DNA from: Stenotrophomonas sp. UBA2629
GTDB lineage: Bacteria; Pseudomonadota; Gammaproteobacteria; Xanthomonadales; Xanthomonadaceae
Assembly (NCBI GenBank): GCA_002359895.1
Contig: DEOB01000010.1
Span: 809,476-873,475, forward strand
Direction: 5' to 3'
DNA length: 64,000 bases
Under the pieces are notes generated by a model, which was given only the letters and a program-made list of their open reading frames with translations, ran no database searches and had not been told where the DNA came from. A program made the translations under genes and the position numbers. Positions 42,646 through 50,191 of the stretch are shown here, in pieces; the first letter of the stretch is position 1; every line of letters starts with the position of its first letter.

Positions 42646-44994
42646 ATGCAGCTTCACCCTGTCGTCGTTTCCGCTTCCCGTCACACCGCCAAACCGCTGC
42701 CGCGTCGCTCGTTGTTGGCGCAGGCCTGTGCGCTGCTGATGCTTCCGTTGGCCGCGCAATCGGCGTTTGCGCAGGACGCCGCACCCGTTGCCGAGCGCAG
42801 TGCCGCCACCGCGTTGGACACCATCACCGTCACCGCCGAGCGCCGCGAGCAGAACCTGCAGGATGTGCCGGTGTCGGTGGGCGTCGTGCAGGGTGAGGCA
42901 CTGCGCAGCTATACCGAAGGTGCCGATGACACGCTGCTGGCGTTGTCCGGCCGCGTGCCCGGCTTCTATGCCGAAACCACCACCGGCCGCATCTTCCCGC
43001 GCTTCTACATCCGAGGTTTGGGCAACATCGACTTTTACCTGGGTGCCTCGCAGCCGGTGTCCATCATCCAGGATGATGTGGTGCTGGAGCACGTGGTGCT
43101 CAAGTCCAACCCGGTCTACGACGTGGACCAGGTGGAAGTGCTGCGCGGCCCGCAGGGCTCGCTGTTTGGCCGCAATACCACCGCCGGTATCGTCAAGTTC
43201 GACACGGTCAAGCCCAGCCAGGAAGGCAGCGGCCGGGTCAATGTGAGCTATGGCAGCTACAACAGCGTGTCGGTGGATGGCGGCATGGGCGGGGCCATCA
43301 ACGATGTGCTGTCCTACCGCGTCTCCACGCTGTATCAGCACCGCGATGATTGGGTGGACAACACCTACAGCGGGCCTACTGCCGACGGCACGGTGACGCC
43401 GAAGAAGGACACGATGGGCGGTTACGATGACCGCAACCTGCGCCTGCAGCTGTTGCTGCAACCCAACGACCGGTTCTCGCTGCTGGCCTCGGCACACACG
43501 CGTGATTACGAAGGTACGTCCACATTGTTTCTGCGCAACGCGCTGAGCAAAGGTTCCAATCGCGTGGATGTGGCGCGCGACAAGGTGGCCTACGACGAAG
43601 CCGGCAACAACCCGCAGGCCTATAAAACACATGGTGGCTCGATCAAGGCTACCTACGATTTCGGCGCCACCACGCTGACCTCGATCAGCGCCTACGAAAC
43701 CACCTCCGGCTATAGCCGTGGTGATACCGATGGCGGTGCCGCAGCGGACTTCCCCGTCAACGGTGTCGCCAATGGATACGGCCAGTCGATGGGCCAGGTG
43801 CGTGACCTGGGGCAGTTCACCCAGGAGCTGCGCCTGGCATCCAACACCACCGAGCCGCTGTCCTGGCAGGTGGGCGCGTTCTACTTCGATGGCCGCGATA
43901 CCACCGATTTCTACCAACGCGCCTGGTTCCTCAACACGCCGGCACACAATCCCAACAACTGGGTGCGCCTGCGCAACATCAATACCTCGTGGGCGGGCTT
44001 TGGCCAGGTGAGCTGGAAGGCCACCGATGCCTTGACCCTGACTGCAGGCGTGCGCGGCACCAAGGACGAAAAGAAAACCCGCCTGCTCAAGACCGCCGAC
44101 ACCGCGGCCGGCGTGGTGACCTACAAGGGCCGCCACAACGTCGAGATGTCCGATACTCAGCCCAGCTGGGACCTGAGCGCGATGTATGAGATCAGCCCGG
44201 AACTGAGCGTGTATGCGCGCGTGGCGCGCGGCTTCCGTGGGCCGACCATCCAGGGCCGTTCGGCCGCCTTCAACGCGGATTTCACCACCGCAGATTCGGA
44301 AACCATCCTGTCGTGGGAGGCCGGCATCAAGAGCAGCCTGTTCGACAACCGCCTGCGCCTGAACGTCAGCGGCTTCACCTATGCGGTCAACGACATCCAG
44401 CTCAACGGCAACGATTCCAACGGCAATGGGGTGCTGTTCAACGCCGACAAGGCGCGTGCTTATGGCTTGGAGGCCGATCTGGACTGGCGCCCGATTCCGA
44501 ACCTGTCGCTGACCGCCGGCCTGAGCCTGCTGCACAGCAAGATCGAGGACAAGCGTGTCTACGCACAGGTCTGCGCGCTCAACGGCGTGGTGGTGTGCAC
44601 GGTCAACGACCCCACCATCAAGATCGGCAGCAACGTCTACGCACAGATCGATGGCAACCCCTTGCCCAACGCACCCAAGTACAACCTCAACCTGGCCGCA
44701 CGCTACGACATCCCAATGGGCAACGACGGCGCACTGTTCTTCGCCACCGACTGGAACAAGCAGGGTGAAACGCAGTTTGTGTTGTATGACAGCAACGAGT
44801 TCTATTCCAAGGGTAATTTCGAAGGCGGCCTGCGTGTGGGCTACACCGGCGGCTACGGCGCATGGGAAGTGGCGGCGTTTGCCCGCAACATCACCAACGA
44901 AAAGAACCTCAAAGGTGTGATCGAGAACTACATGGCCGCCGTCTACAACGAGCCGCGCATCATCGGTGTCTCGTTCAATTACAACTGGCGCTAA
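42646..44994 (+). CDS. TonB-dependent receptor next to the PHB depolymerase
   Basis: A 782-residue outer-membrane receptor. A long signal (ending FAQ near residue 42) precedes the TonB box ALDTITVTAERREQ, plug blocks LQDVPVSVGVVQG, RFYIRGLGNIDFYLGASQPV and QVEVLRGPQGSLFGRNTTAGIVKF, and a barrel ending GVSFNYNWR. It belongs to the same broad non-siderophore group as the receptor at 37.5-39.7 kb but is only loosely similar. It follows the depolymerase gene behind its own promoter. A role in importing polyester breakdown products is inferred from position only. Confidence 0.85.
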   Translation: MQLHPVVVSASRHTAKPLPRRSLLAQACALLMLPLAAQSAFAQDAAPVAERSAATALDTITVTAERREQNLQDVPVSVGVVQGEALRSYTEGADDTLLALSGRVPGFYAETTTGRIFPRFYIRGLGNIDFYLGASQPVSIIQDDVVLEHVVLKSNPVYDVDQVEVLRGPQGSLFGRNTTAGIVKFDTVKPSQEGSGRVNVSYGSYNSVSVDGGMGGAINDVLSYRVSTLYQHRDDWVDNTYSGPTADGTVTPKKDTMGGYDDRNLRLQLLLQPNDRFSLLASAHTRDYEGTSTLFLRNALSKGSNRVDVARDKVAYDEAGNNPQAYKTHGGSIKATYDFGATTLTSISAYETTSGYSRGDTDGGAAADFPVNGVANGYGQSMGQVRDLGQFTQELRLASNTTEPLSWQVGAFYFDGRDTTDFYQRAWFLNTPAHNPNNWVRLRNINTSWAGFGQVSWKATDALTLTAGVRGTKDEKKTRLLKTADTAAGVVTYKGRHNVEMSDTQPSWDLSAMYEISPELSVYARVARGFRGPTIQGRSAAFNADFTTADSETILSWEAGIKSSLFDNRLRLNVSGFTYAVNDIQLNGNDSNGNGVLFNADKARAYGLEADLDWRPIPNLSLTAGLSLLHSKIEDKRVYAQVCALNGVVVCTVNDPTIKIGSNVYAQIDGNPLPNAPKYNLNLAARYDIPMGNDGALFFATDWNKQGETQFVLYDSNEFYSKGNFEGGLRVGYTGGYGAWEVAAFARNITNEKNLKGVIENYMAAVYNEPRIIGVSFNYNWR

Positions 44995-45004
44995 GCAAGC
45001 CCAA

Positions 45005-45161
45005 GCCCCTCTCCCGCCAGCGGGTGAGGGGTGCGTCTAAGCCCCTCTCCCCGTGCGGGAGAGGGGTTGGGGAGAAGGCGCTTCGCGCAATGAATGCAGC
45101 AACTCCCGGTAACCCCGCTCAAGCCCCTCTCCCGTGTGCGGGAGAGGGGTTGGGGTGAGGG
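45005..45161. repeat. Cluster of three dispersed palindromic repeats
   Basis: Three copies lie in the 301-base gap after the TonB receptor gene: 45005-45031 (short, no tail), 45041-45080 and 45123-45161, the last with the TTGGGGTGAGGG tail. Arms are CCCCTCTCCC(C)G / CGGGAGAGGGG. The remainder of the gap, to 45295, shows only the GGGAGAGGGG ribosome site of the next gene. Confidence 0.9.
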
Positions 45162-45295
45162 TGGCTCCTCCACGCGCATGTGCACCACCCACCGGCTAAC
45201 CCTCCCTGTCGCGGAAAATCTGCAGGTGAATGGCTGTGCCGCAGACCCTCATGCGGCTCATACTCCTCCTCACGAAACGTCATGGGAGAGGGGCG

Positions 45296-45718
45296 ATGCG
45301 TGCATTCCTGAAAGGGCTGTTGGCCGTGGTGGTGGGTTTGGTCGTCGGCAGTGCGGTGAACATGGGGTTGATTCTGTTGGGCGGGCAGCTGGTGCCACCG
45401 CCGGCAGGTACGGACACAAGCACCACTGAAGGATTGCAGGCGGCGATGCCGTTGTTCGGCCCGGCGCATTTCATCTTCCCGTTTCTGGCTCACGCGCTGG
45501 GTACATTGGCCGGCGCATACGTGGCCACCTGGATGGTCGGGCGGGTTAGCCGCCTACCGGCATCGGTGATCGGCGTGCTGTTTTTGGCAGGCGGCGTGGC
45601 CAGCTGCTTCATGCTGCCGGCGCCGCGCTGGTTCGAGGTGATGGATGTGCTGCTGGCCTATCCGCCATTCGCGTGGCTGGGCTACGCGTTGGCACGCAAG
45701 CGCGGCACGGCCCGGTAA
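45296..45718 (+). CDS. Small integral membrane protein, unknown
   Basis: A 140-residue protein with four predicted membrane helices (about 8-30, 55-82, 87-105, 113-134). No family is assigned with confidence; helices contain Gly/Ala/His (HFIFPFLAHALGTLAGAYVATW). A GGGAGAGGGG ribosome site precedes the ATG. It is a solitary gene converging on a VOC-family gene. Confidence 0.75.
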   Translation: MRAFLKGLLAVVVGLVVGSAVNMGLILLGGQLVPPPAGTDTSTTEGLQAAMPLFGPAHFIFPFLAHALGTLAGAYVATWMVGRVSRLPASVIGVLFLAGGVASCFMLPAPRWFEVMDVLLAYPPFAWLGYALARKRGTAR

Positions 45719-45742
45719 GCGGTTGGATCAACCTGGCGTGAT

Positions 45743-46126
45743 TCAACAGGCTGGCTGGGCCTGCGGTGAGGCTTGGCCGAAGCACAGCACGTTGCCGGCC
45801 GGATCGGTGATGCTGAAATCGCGCATGCCATAGGGGCGGTCACCGATGGTGACTGCAATCGGCACGCCGGCCTGCTGCAGTTGGGCGTAATAGATGTCGA
45901 TGGCGTCCATCGCAAGATAGATACGGCTGATGCCGTCGGGCTTGGCATCGGGCCGGCAGGTGAGCGTGATCTCCACCTGGTCACGACAAACGGCAGCGAC
46001 TTCCAACGGGCTCCCCCATTCCCAGGCCAGGTCGAAGCCCAGTTTTTCCCGGTAAAACGCCAGCGTGGCGGGAAGATCGTCGGTGCCGAGGAAAGGCGAA
46101 ATCGAATGGAAGCGGGGAGTGTTCAT
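45743..46126 (-). CDS. VOC/glyoxalase-fold protein
   Basis: A 127-residue vicinal-oxygen-chelate protein with two beta-alpha-beta-beta-beta units: ISPFLGTDDLPATLAFYREKLGFD at the start and MRDFSITDPAGNVLCFGQ at the end. Such proteins include lyases, dioxygenases and antibiotic-binding proteins; the metal ligands are not clear enough to choose. It forms a minus-strand group with the SUKH-like gene upstream (21-base gap). Confidence 0.85.
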   Translation of the reverse strand: MNTPRFHSISPFLGTDDLPATLAFYREKLGFDLAWEWGSPLEVAAVCRDQVEITLTCRPDAKPDGISRIYLAMDAIDIYYAQLQQAGVPIAVTIGDRPYGMRDFSITDPAGNVLCFGQASPQAQPAC

Positions 46127-46147
46127 CAGGGTGCTCCAACGGGGTGT

Positions 46148-46765
46148 TCAGGCCTGTGTCCTGGCTACATTGCCACGGTTGTCACGCAGTTCGCATATCC
46201 ACCACTGGTGGGGCGAGGTGTCGTCGATGAAGCGCATATGCGCAGCCATGGTCGATAGCGCCTGGTCGTCCGGGTCCAGCAGTTTCCATACATAGCTGAC
46301 AATGTCGTCGGCCTGCTCGGTGAATTCAAAGCCGTCGTGGTCGAACAGGAAAACAGCGCCCGCATGCACGCCGGTAGTCGGCATCAACAGGTAATTGCCG
46401 GTACGCGGCTCCTCGCCGATGACCAGTGCCGTATCCACCCATTCCGGCAGGTATTCCCCGCGCTCGTCTTCGTCGATGCCGTCGGTCCAGCCATCGAAGT
46501 GCTGGCGGAGCTGCGGCCAGTACTCCACGGGGGCGATCAGGATGGCCGCCTCGCCGCTGCCGGCATCGGCATAAAACAACACGCCACCGAATGTGCCGTA
46601 GAAATCCTGCAGGCCGGGCAGGTCTGGCAGATCGTCACGGGCTTTTGCCGGTTGCACCTGATGTGTGAACGTGACGGTGCGGGTGATGCTGGCATCGTCC
46701 AGCGCTTCGCAGACAAACGTGCCGGTGTGCGATGCGACGGCGTGCTGCAGGTCCTTCAGAAGCAT
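46148..46765 (-). CDS. SUKH/SMI1-KNR4-like protein
   Basis: A 205-residue soluble protein with the SMI1/KNR4 (SUKH) style of LPGLQDFYGTFGGVLFYADA, the acidic core DGIDEDERGEYLPEW, and NYLLMPTTGVHAGAVFLFDH followed by FTEQADDIVSYVWKLL. Many SUKH proteins are immunity proteins for polymorphic toxins, but no toxin gene is adjacent, so it may be an orphan or a housekeeping member. Recognition is from sequence style only. Confidence 0.6.
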   Translation of the reverse strand: MLLKDLQHAVASHTGTFVCEALDDASITRTVTFTHQVQPAKARDDLPDLPGLQDFYGTFGGVLFYADAGSGEAAILIAPVEYWPQLRQHFDGWTDGIDEDERGEYLPEWVDTALVIGEEPRTGNYLLMPTTGVHAGAVFLFDHDGFEFTEQADDIVSYVWKLLDPDDQALSTMAAHMRFIDDTSPHQWWICELRDNRGNVARTQA

Positions 46766-46788
46766 GGTGTTCCTTGCATGGCTGCGTT

Positions 46789-47148
46789 TCAGGCGGGCCG
46801 ATGGTGCTTGGCGTAGCTGTCACGGTCGATGTCGAGAATCTCCACGCTCATCTGCAGGTCGATCCCCGTCTGCGGCAAAGCAGACGTCAATGCAGTGAGC
46901 AGGGACTGGGCAATGTCGCGCTTGGCTTCCGGTGTACGGCCGCTGAGCATGGACAGCCTGGCCGCGATGAAAGCACGGGGCAGCCCGGCGGTACCAATGA
47001 CGAAATCATCAAAACCCAGGGCGCGGCTTTTGATGTCGGCTTCGTCAAAATGCCCGGTCCGCAGCAGCGCTTCATTGGCCGCGCGCAGCAGTGTGGGCAC
47101 CAAGGTCGCGTCGAGGTTGCGGCTGTATTCGAGGGTCAGGTGCGGCAT
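46789..47148 (-). CDS. 5-carboxymethyl-2-hydroxymuconate isomerase-like tautomerase
   Basis: A 119-residue tautomerase-superfamily protein beginning MPHLTLEYS, the diagnostic start of the CHMI family: after Met removal, Pro1 is the catalytic base. Two adjacent ATG codons exist; the second is used because it leaves Pro at the N-terminus. CHMI belongs to the homoprotocatechuate pathway, but no other hpa genes are in the window, so it may act on another keto-enol substrate. It lies 23 bases after the SUKH-like gene's upstream neighbour in a minus-strand group. Confidence 0.87.
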   Translation of the reverse strand: MPHLTLEYSRNLDATLVPTLLRAANEALLRTGHFDEADIKSRALGFDDFVIGTAGLPRAFIAARLSMLSGRTPEAKRDIAQSLLTALTSALPQTGIDLQMSVEILDIDRDSYAKHHRPA

Positions 47149-47189
47149 CACGCGGTGCTCGTTGAAAGGGTGTGGTCGGGGGTGCGGTG

Positions 47190-47975
47190 TTATCGGGTGC
47201 CGGCATCCAGTGCCGTGCTGATACGGTCAATCAGCGTTTGATCGTAGTGGATGTGCATGGGTGTATCCGCCAGCGGCGGAGGGGCATCGGCGTTGCGCAA
47301 CGCTGATTCCAGCCCGCTTTTCGGTAGATAAATGGGTGCGCTTACGTCAAAACTCCGCACCGGTACCGAGCCATACAGTTCACGGTGGAGCTGTATGGCA
47401 TTCAGCAGCGCCAGTGCGGGGCCGGGGTGCATGCCGTCGGCATCGAACCACGCCGCTGTTGGTACCTCGGCGGACAACTGGCGCAGATGCTCGGAGATGG
47501 CGACGTAGGTGGCGCCACCTTCGGCGGCGGCTTGGCTTTCCCGTTGAACCAGCCGAACCGATACGCCGGGAGAAGATTGATAGCTGCCAAGCAGCAGTAC
47601 CCGTGCGCCGGCGTCGTGGCCGGCCTGAGTGAGCGCGCCGATTGCCTTGCGCGATTCCTCCTCTGCGGTGTGGCCGAACGCGCCGATCAGATCGCCGCCC
47701 CGTTCCTGCAGCACAAGGACATCAGGCTTGAGTGCGGCAAGCGCTTTTTGTACCGAATCATCGGCAACGCGTTGGCTGAGCGTGGCGCCACCGCGCACGA
47801 TCATATGGCTGTCTACCGGTTGCCCACTGGCATTGACGAGGGCGGCGAAGGTAGCGGGAAGGTTGCCGACATAGGTCAGGCTGTTGCCGACAAACAGCAC
47901 GCGTTGCGGCGGGGGTTCGGCCGCCGTAACGGGAACGGCAAAGGCAAGCATCAGCAGCAGAATCCAGTTGCGCAT
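47190..47975 (-). CDS. Exported SGNH/GDSL-type hydrolase
   Basis: A 261-residue periplasmic esterase. Sec signal MRNWILLLMLAFAVPVTAAE; block I RVLFVGNSLTYVGNLP carries the presumed catalytic serine (GNS), a block II-like glycine in MIVRGGATL, and block V WFDADGMHPGPALALL supplies the Asp/His pair (DGMHP). Substrate unknown; sugar acetyl esters and lipids are typical. A longer upstream frame overlaps the phzF gene and was rejected in favour of the ATG at the signal peptide. Confidence 0.82.
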   Translation of the reverse strand: MRNWILLLMLAFAVPVTAAEPPPQRVLFVGNSLTYVGNLPATFAALVNASGQPVDSHMIVRGGATLSQRVADDSVQKALAALKPDVLVLQERGGDLIGAFGHTAEEESRKAIGALTQAGHDAGARVLLLGSYQSSPGVSVRLVQRESQAAAEGGATYVAISEHLRQLSAEVPTAAWFDADGMHPGPALALLNAIQLHRELYGSVPVRSFDVSAPIYLPKSGLESALRNADAPPPLADTPMHIHYDQTLIDRISTALDAGTR

Positions 47976-48024
47976 GCGGTTCTTCCTTGGAATGGCATTG
48001 CTGCCGGCGGTGGCTGTGACCGGG

Positions 48025-48900
48025 TTACCAGTCAATGGTTCCCTGGATGACGGTCTGCACCTGGCCGCCGGACCACACATCGCCGTGTTCGTCGATGCTC
48101 AGTTCCAGCAGTGCATCGTGGCCGACTTCGCGGCCTTGGCTGGCGGTATAGCGCTTGCCGCTGCCGGGCAGGGCGTTGCGTTCGTCCAGCCAAGCGGCCA
48201 GTACCGCATTGGCGGCGCCGGAGGCGGCGTCCTCAAAGCGGCGGCCGTTGCCGACAAAGGCGCGCACCACCAGTTGATAGCCGTCGCCTTGGCTGCGCGC
48301 ATAGGCAAACACGCCCATCGCGCCGGTGGCCTCGGCCAACGTGGCAATGGCGTCCCAATCCGGGCTGAGCGCGCGCAGTGCGGCCTCATCGGCCACTTCC
48401 ACCAGCCACCAGCGGCGTCCGCCATCCATCAGGGCGGGCGGCAGCGTGCCCAACGGCCAACCGCTGATGGCTGGCTGCAGGCGCGGGTCATCGGCGCTGA
48501 CCACCTCGCTTACCGAGGCGCGCGGCGTGCGGATGGCGATGGTGCGCACGCCGTTGTTTTCGTTGATGCGTAGTGGCAACTGGCCGGCGATGCCGTCCTG
48601 TACCAGCTGTCCATCGACCGCGGCGGCGACGCCGGCTTCAAGCACGGCATGGGCGCTGCCGACGCTGGGGTGGCCGGCAAACGGTACTTCCTTCTGCGGC
48701 GCGAACATGCGGATGCGGTAGCTGCTGCCGGCAACAGTGGGCGCGCTGATGAAGGTGGTTTCAGGCAGACGAGTCCAACGGGCGATGGCCTGCATGGCGG
48801 CATCGTCCAGGCCGTCGGCATCCAGCACCACGGCCAGCGGGTTGCCGGTGCCGGGGCGGGGCGCGAAGACATCAAGTTGCAGGAAACGGCGAGTGGTCAT
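48025..48900 (-). CDS. PhzF family protein, copy 1
   Basis: A 291-residue isomerase-fold protein: RRFLQLDVFAPRPGTGNPLAVV at the N-terminus, E47 of the LPETTF motif (the catalytic Glu of PhzF), PFAGHPSVGSAHAVLE, and C-terminal EDAASGAANAVLAAWL. Relatives include phenazine-biosynthesis PhzF, YddE and proline-racemase-like proteins; no other phenazine genes are present, so the substrate is unknown. A second PhzF gene lies immediately upstream. Confidence 0.88.
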   Translation of the reverse strand: MTTRRFLQLDVFAPRPGTGNPLAVVLDADGLDDAAMQAIARWTRLPETTFISAPTVAGSSYRIRMFAPQKEVPFAGHPSVGSAHAVLEAGVAAAVDGQLVQDGIAGQLPLRINENNGVRTIAIRTPRASVSEVVSADDPRLQPAISGWPLGTLPPALMDGGRRWWLVEVADEAALRALSPDWDAIATLAEATGAMGVFAYARSQGDGYQLVVRAFVGNGRRFEDAASGAANAVLAAWLDERNALPGSGKRYTASQGREVGHDALLELSIDEHGDVWSGGQVQTVIQGTIDW

Positions 48901-48931
48901 GGGGATTCCGAGAGGTGTGGCGGTGGCTTGA

Positions 48932-48970
48932 GCCCCTCTCCGGTAAACGGGAGAGAGGTTGGGTGAGGGC
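48932..48970. repeat. Dispersed palindromic repeat copy between the two phzF genes
   Basis: GCCCCTCTCCGGTAAACGGG followed by AGAGAGGTTGGGTGAGGGC; arms are slightly degenerate relative to other copies. Confidence 0.8.
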
Positions 48971-49024
48971 CGGCGGACGACGTCCGCCTGCTCGGCAAGG
49001 TTGTTCTGCCAGTGGGGATCTACC

Positions 49025-49885
49025 TCACCATTCAATCTGTCCGGCAATCACCTGTTGCACCTCGCCACCCACCCAGACGTGCGAATCCGCATCCACCTGC
49101 ACCCGCACCTCACCGTTGCGGCCCAGCTCGCGGCCCTGGCTGGCCAGGTACTGATCGCCGGGTTTGATCCGGCCCTGCGTCAGCAACTGCGCGGCGACCA
49201 GCGCGTTGGCGCTGCCGGTTACCGGGTCTTCGTTGACGCCCACGCCTGGCGCGAAAGCGCGCACCACGTATTGGTAACCCACATCGGGCCGGTCCGCAGC
49301 GGCGTACACCGCCAGCTTGCCGCGCCCCGGCATGGCGCCGATGGCGGCCAGTTCCGGCTTGTAACGGCGCAGGGCAGCCTCGCTGCCGGCCTCCAGCAGC
49401 CACCAGTCCGGGCCGTTGTTCCACAGCTCCGGGCCATGGCTGGGCTTGGCCAACGCGGTCAAACCCTCGGGCAGGGCATCGAGGGTGAGTTCGCGGCGTT
49501 CAGCCTGCGGGCTGCGGACCTTGATCTGTCGGAACCAACGCCCGCCCTGCACCTGCACCGGCAACAGCCCGGCAGCGCATTGCTGGATCAGCTGGCCGTT
49601 GTCATCGGGTGCGGCCAAGCCCAGCTCCACTGCCGCCCACGCCGCACCTACGCTGGGGTGGCCGGCAAACGGAAGCTCGCCCTTCGGGGTGAAAATGCGG
49701 ATGTGGTAGCTGGCATCTTCGCTGGGCGGCAGAAAGAAAATGGTCTCCGACAGGTTCAGCCAGGCGGCAATGGCCTGCATGCCCTCGCCATCCAGGCCGT
49801 CACAGTCAACGATCACGCCCAGCGGGTTGCCGGCGCCAGCACGGGCGGAGAACACATCCAGTTGCAGATAACGGCGATTGGTCAT
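49025..49885 (-). CDS. PhzF family protein, copy 2
   Basis: A 286-residue paralogue of the preceding PhzF, with RRYLQLDVFSARAGAGNPLGV, E47 (LSETIF), LPFAGHPSVGAAWAAVELG and EDPVTGSANALVAAQLL. The two copies share overall plan but differ widely in the middle, so the duplication is old or they serve different substrates. They are 124 bases apart with a palindromic repeat between. The ATG at MTNRRYLQ matches copy 1. Confidence 0.88.
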   Translation of the reverse strand: MTNRRYLQLDVFSARAGAGNPLGVIVDCDGLDGEGMQAIAAWLNLSETIFFLPPSEDASYHIRIFTPKGELPFAGHPSVGAAWAAVELGLAAPDDNGQLIQQCAAGLLPVQVQGGRWFRQIKVRSPQAERRELTLDALPEGLTALAKPSHGPELWNNGPDWWLLEAGSEAALRRYKPELAAIGAMPGRGKLAVYAAADRPDVGYQYVVRAFAPGVGVNEDPVTGSANALVAAQLLTQGRIKPGDQYLASQGRELGRNGEVRVQVDADSHVWVGGEVQQVIAGQIEW

Positions 49886-50191
49886 GTAGTCGAAGCGGAA
49901 CAAAGGGCAGGCCAGCTTAGGGAAGCGCGGCCGAAATGTCGTTACTGGGCGACAGTGGCGCGGGAGCCATGCTGCATGGCTCGGCCCCCTTGCGGGCCGG
50001 GGTGGGTTGGCGGCATTCCGGGTAAAGATGACCCAATTCGTTGCAGATGCTACTTTCTCCGCCCCAAGGAGAGGCGCGACAGCGATGGTATCGCCCGAAA
50101 TCAGCGGTCCAGCCCGCATGGGCTTGGCATAGAATCGGGGGTTCCGCCCGCGTTGTCGGGTCTTTCTCCCCTCAGTGAACCCTCAAAGCCA
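49886..50191. other. Leader region of lysC-lysA with several hairpins
   Basis: About 306 bases with no gene. It contains a perfect hairpin GAGCCATG-CTG-CATGGCTC (49964-49982) followed by GGCCC-CCTTGC-GGGCC, then nearer the gene a stretch GGAGAGGCGCGAC (50068-50080), hairpin GCGAT-GGT-ATCGC (50082-50094), and hairpin AGCCC-GCAT-GGGCT (50111-50124). The GAGAGGCGCG string recalls the lysine riboswitch core, but the region is too short for a standard one. It may be a structured leader controlling lysine synthesis; promoters were not resolved. Confidence 0.35.

Noticed and set aside
42628..44535. A 635-codon minus-strand frame opposite the fourth TonB receptor
   Set aside because: Antisense shadow without domains; the plus strand carries plug and barrel motifs.
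48932..48970. Palindromic repeat considered as an intrinsic terminator
   Set aside because: There is no T-tract and the same sequence recurs across the window, so it is better treated as a dispersed repeat, although it may influence transcript ends.
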